Shown here one piece after another: positions 60,163 to 64,000 of a stretch of DNA of 64,000 nucleotides; position 1 is the first letter of the stretch; each line of letters opens with the position of its first letter. Origin of the DNA: Ziziphus jujuba (Eukaryota > Streptophyta > Magnoliopsida > Rosales > Rhamnaceae). The notes under the pieces were generated by a model. The model was not told the DNA's origin, made no database searches, and worked only from the letters and a program-made list of their open reading frames with translations. The translations under genes and the position numbers were made by a program. The stretch spans positions 7,006,001 to 7,070,000 of the forward strand of contig NC_083386.1 of NCBI RefSeq assembly GCF_031755915.1. Direction: 5' to 3'.

Positions 60163-62262
60163 TTCCCACCACCCGTCTCTCTCTCTCTCCCTGCTGCACA
60201 TTTTCCGGCCACCGAAACCACTTACGCGCCGGCTGATGTGAAAGCCCACAGCTGGGCGACACCGGCAGCCAAATTTCTGGCCGAATGGCCAGCGGACGCG
60301 CCGGGATCGGCCTCCAACGCCGGCGGCCGGTGTGTCGCTGGTTTGGCCATTTTCCGGTAGCCACCGGTCGTGCAACCGGTCCTTTCCCACTAATTTCGAC
60401 CCTCTGATTTCGATTCTGAGCTCCAATTAACTCAACTCCCGTCGATTTGCGAGATACGAGGAATTGAAAACCGGTCGAAGCTTTCCGGCCAAATTCCGGC
60501 CACCTCCGTTGGAATTGGGGTCGATGGAGACCGGATTGGTAATCCTCGTCGCTCAAGCTTCGATTCGGTATATAATTTGTCAATTTTGGATAACGTTTGT
60601 GTTTGACCCCCCCGGGTACCAGGTATTATTTACCCGAATAAAATATTAATTTATTTGACTGTGTGTGAATTTTGTTCTAGGAGCACGGGTGAGTCATGGA
60701 ATTGATCCCATGGTGGATCATGGTTTAATTGCGTGCTCCAGGTGAGTGACCCACCTTCAAAAAAATATTTTGGGCAATTAATTATGTTTAATTGGTATTT
60801 AAATTATGCTCATGTGGTGCGATTTAATTATGAATTTTATTGTGGTTTAATTTATTTATTATGCATGAGCAAAGTGTATTTCGATAATATTCGTACGTGG
60901 TTTAAGTATTATTTTCGGGCATAATTAGGTTAAATATTTTATGAAAATATTTGTTTAAATTTTATAAATTATGCCCGCGGTATTTTTTTATTGTTGAACC
61001 TCGTACTTCGAGAAAATTGTGGCTTATGTGTTATCGATGGTTCGTACCGATTTGTTAAATAAAAATATGTGGGATGGTAAGTGTGAGAATTTAATGTATT
61101 TCCCACAGTAATTTTGGAAAACGGTACGGTTGGTTAATAATGATTATTTTAGACGCACTCATACAGTATTGGTGTTCTGGTGCATGGACACATGGTAGCG
61201 CGCAAGTATTATATGGTTTAGCGAGCAGGTATTATTTCTCCCGTGGTTGCCATTGGACTGGGCAGGCAAGTTTGATATTGGCCACAGCCGCCCCTCCCTT
61301 GGCCGGGATGATGGTTTCAGCAGCGGTACTGTCGGGACGCCGAAGTGCCGTTTGCAAGTTTCTCTCTTTAACCCCCCCGCCAGTCGGTGCTCGGGACGCT
61401 GGGTATCGGAGGGCATCACCGGTATATGGTGTGGTGCGTCAAGTGTAATTTGCAAATAATGTTTCAAACCCCAAAGGTGTTCAAAATTTATTTATTATAA
61501 TTTATTACATTTTAATTAAATATATTAGGATATGTATTTATTTATTTATTGTTTATCAAATGGTTAAATCCCTTGGTCTTCGGGAAGTACGTACATCGGG
61601 TTTTATGAAATTGTTTTAAAAAGGGAACATTTCAAACGGAGTGATTGGTGAGAGTTTTGAGGGAAATTATTGTTTCCAACAGTTATTATTTATTATTATT
61701 TATTTATTAATTGTTGGTATTTATTCAATTTCCTTAACTGTTATTATTATTATTATTATTATCATTAAAAGTGTTCAGTAGTTAGGGTCACTCACTGAGA
61801 TGATTAGCATCTCACACTCTTAAATTCCGTTTCCCTAGGTCCAGGTTGGAGACGTTGATTGTCCGGGGCGAGCCCAACGTCTCAACTCGTTGCCGGAAGT
61901 TCAAGAAGTATTTCTTCCCTTTTTCCTCTCTATCCTGTATTACTTCTTATCTATCATTGTATAAATTCCACATGTATCTGTATAATGCTCTATATACTGT
62001 ATTGGACGTGTAGTTGTTCTTATGCACTAGGTTGCTACTGTTATTGTTTGAAATGCTGAAATTTGTGGAATCAATCTGTAGTAATGTGGGAGGAATAAGG
62101 GGATATTTTTAGAAGTGTGTTTTCAGTGCAAGTAATTTTTTTGGTTAGTCCTACCCTTAGGGGAGGTGCTGCCGGATTTTTCGTTGGAAGGTTTGGTGGT
62201 ATTTCCCTGGGATCAGGGCTTGTCTAGGGTTCCGGGGAAGGAATTCTGGACGGGTCCTGACA
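59447..62262 (+). mobile_element. Solo gypsy LTR nested in another LTR, TSD CCATG
   Basis: TGTAACACCCCGTCCCGAAC to GGACGGGTCCTGACA, 2816 bp, with CCATG at 59442-59446 and 62263-62267. Removing it restores a continuous GTGTGCCATGTGTCGCAATT in the host LTR. Confidence 0.94.
60012..60170. repeat. Pyrimidine microsatellite (TTTTC, TTC, TTTC units) in LTR
   Basis: TTTTTC units at 60022-60070, then CTT units at 60112-60131 and TTTC units at 60131-60160. Lys/Glu-rich open frames on the opposite strand come from this run. Confidence 0.9.
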
Positions 62263-62356
62263 CCATGTGTCGCAATTTCAGCCAATCCCATGAGTGAACA
62301 GTGTCACCCATGGGTGGCTTTTATTCCGGCTAAAATGCGTGAACCAGGGAAGGAGA

Positions 62357-62397
62357 GAGAAAGAGAGGAGGGGAGAGAGAGAGAGAGAGAGAGAGAA
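62357..62397. repeat. GA microsatellite in LTR
   Basis: About 15 uninterrupted GA units within the split LTR; sense-strand equivalent of the CT run in the E1 LTRs. Confidence 0.9.
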
Positions 62398-64000
62398 ACC
62401 GACCGGCCACTGCCCCTTAGCCATTTTCTGGCCACCCTTTCCTTACACGCGCCATCCCACCTTGAAGCCCACCTGAAAACCGGCCGACCAACCAAAAATC
62501 ATGGCCAACCGACCGCCGACGCGCCCGAAGCGAGACTTTTTCCGGTGGCGGCGTCGATTCCTTCAAATCCAGATTTCTCCCTATTCTGTCCTCCGTTTGC
62601 CTCACCGTCAGTCTCGTTGAGTTACCCATCACCAGATCTACCTTCCCACCAAAAATCACGGCCAGTGGCCATCGGACGCACCGCCGGCGGTGACGGGTTC
62701 TGGTGACCATGGCGACTCGCCGGGAAATTGACTTTTCGGCGAGTTTCCAGCTGCACCGCCTATCCTTTCCCACTAATTTTGATCCTCTGAACCCAAATCC
62801 GGTGTCCATTTTCCTCAATTCTTAACGGATTTGAGAATCGATGATCTAAAATCTGAGAGCTTTCCAGCGAGATTCCGGCCACCTCGGGTCTGATCTCCGG
62901 GAAGTAAGACCAGATTCGTAATCCTCATTACACAAGCTTTGATTCGGTATATTACTCGTCAATTTTGGTTGTTGTTTGTGTTCGCTCCCCGGGTACCCAT
63001 TTGGGAGTTACCCGATTAAAATATTAAAATAATTAGTTTTGTATATTGTGGATATTTTAGATGCACGTGCAGGTAGTGGAGTTGACCCTACAGAGGATCT
63101 CAATTGATACACGTGCTTGAGGTGAGTGGCCCACCTTCAAAACTATTTTGGGTTGATAAATTTCATATATTTTATGTTGAATATGTGTTTGGAAATTATA
63201 TTCATGTATTAATTGTTTATAAATTATATTTGGGGATTTTGATGCCACAATTGAATAAAATTATAGTATATTTGTGCATTAAAATATAAATTGATTTTGG
63301 TAAATTATGAAAATTTTATTTTATAAAATTGTGGTTTTAATTTTATTTAAATTGTGGTTGCAATAAATTCTGGAATTATCTATGTTTAATAAAAATGTAT
63401 TTATCCATCGATGAATTGTGAGATCCAATTATATTTGAATTTTGAGGAATTGAAGTAATATTTATTTTTAATTATTGCTACATTCGTGGATGGATTTGAA
63501 ATTGATGGAAAGTATGCGATGGATTTGTGACAATGAATTATAAAGGAATTGTGGAAAAAATTACGAGTTTAATTGAATAGAATAAACCCGGTGAAAATTT
63601 TTTTGGGATTTTAAACTATATGGATTTTAGAATTTTTATGATGCACCAGACACGTATCGGTGTTCTGTATATGTGTATATAATTAGTGCGCATATGGATA
63701 TGATTAGCCCGCAGATGGGTGTGAGTAGCGCGCAGGTGATTTATGGGTTGTCCTGTGGTTGCCATCGGACCGAGGGTCGGCAAGTTGATATCAGCCGTAG
63801 CCACCCCCCGCCATGGCCAGGACGCTTGTTTGCAGCAGCACGGTGGGGCGCCCAGCAACCGTATGCCGGTTTCTTTCTTTAAACTCCTGTCTGGCGGTAC
63901 CTCGGCACGCTGGGTACCGTTGGCTCTACTGGTATATAGTGTGTGCATCAAATGGTTTTCACGATCTGATTTTTAATAAAATGTATTTAATAGTGTTTCA

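Larger units (their letters stand above)
59048..64000 (+). mobile_element. Plus-oriented gypsy LTR, split and running off the window
   Basis: The first part (59048-59446) starts TGTAACACCCCGTCCCAAAC; it resumes at 62263 after the nested solo LTR and continues to the window end without reaching the CCTGACA terminus. Its order of features matches the sense E1 LTR: GTCAA cluster, inverted repeat near 59318, GA run (62357-62396), GC-rich block, then the GCACGTGCAGG and TGGGTGTGAGTAGCGCGCAGG regions. Confidence 0.85.

Noticed and set aside
60006..60583. Lys/Glu/Arg-rich open frames (also 21889-22289 and 31021-31455)
   Set aside because: They are translations of purine or pyrimidine microsatellites within LTRs and are not conserved in sequence between copies.

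Overview
The window is nuclear DNA of a flowering plant, very probably a woody eudicot; a Rosales or Fagales genome would fit, but I cannot name the species. The reasons are split genes with GT/AG introns and AU-rich introns, plant-specific gene families (ankyrin-PGG membrane proteins, a NOL-type chlorophyll b reductase fragment), chromodomain Ty3/gypsy and Ty1/copia elements, a TRIM solo LTR, and plastid DNA fragments (ndhJ, ycf3) buried in nuclear sequence. There is no bacterial-style gene organisation.

The host genes are a decayed local cluster of one family. Copy D (52145-57871, minus) is the only complete member: seven exons, about 712 residues, with a copia Gag-like domain (DUF4219/UBN2 type) encoded by exon 1, ankyrin repeats in exons 2-6 and a four-helix PGG membrane domain in exon 7. 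Copy A (3758-7200, plus) has the same exons 2-7 with identical or near-identical exon lengths but has lost the Gag-like exon. Copy B (25592-27386, minus) keeps exons 1-3 and is cut exactly at the start of exon 4 by a junction with a truncated copia element. A fourth copy, C, survives only as an exon 7 relic (41481-41770) and an exon 1 relic (49165-49486), with plastid DNA and a copia element between them. A and D each carry, just downstream and on the same strand, the first exon of a NOL-like gene. So a block of ANK-PGG gene plus NOL 5' end was duplicated in inverted orientation (A block about 1.6-19.2 kb, D block about 58.9-50.3 kb).

Most of the rest is LTR retrotransposon. One chromodomain gypsy family with long LTRs (sense-strand ends TGTAACACCCCG...CCTGACA or CCTGTCA, 2.1-3.9 kb) has inserted at least eight times. 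Readable target-site duplications are: element E1 7336-15314 (ATATA), solo LTR 15979-18074 (GCTTC, inside NOL exon 1), solo LTR 21361-25259 (imperfect, inside copia 1), compound element E3 29430-40730 (ATGTA), solo LTR 32373-35342 (CATCC, inside E3), and solo LTR 59447-62262 (CCATG, inside another LTR). A 172-bp TRIM solo LTR sits at 35702-35873 (GACGT). Two copia elements are present: copia 1 (19184-25309, plus, 3'-truncated) and copia 2 (42577-48024, minus, full length but broken). For E1 and the NOL solo LTR, block D preserves the unoccupied site, which confirms the insertions.

No operon-like system, CRISPR array, rRNA or tRNA gene was seen. The most biologically interesting items are the Gag-like/ankyrin/PGG fusion, its paralogs that naturally lack one or other end, the W-box-rich LTRs around this immune-type gene family, and several dateable rearrangements (flank plus LTR duplication in E3, mosaic plastid insert split by copia 2, rearrangement joining copia 1 to exon 4 of copy B).
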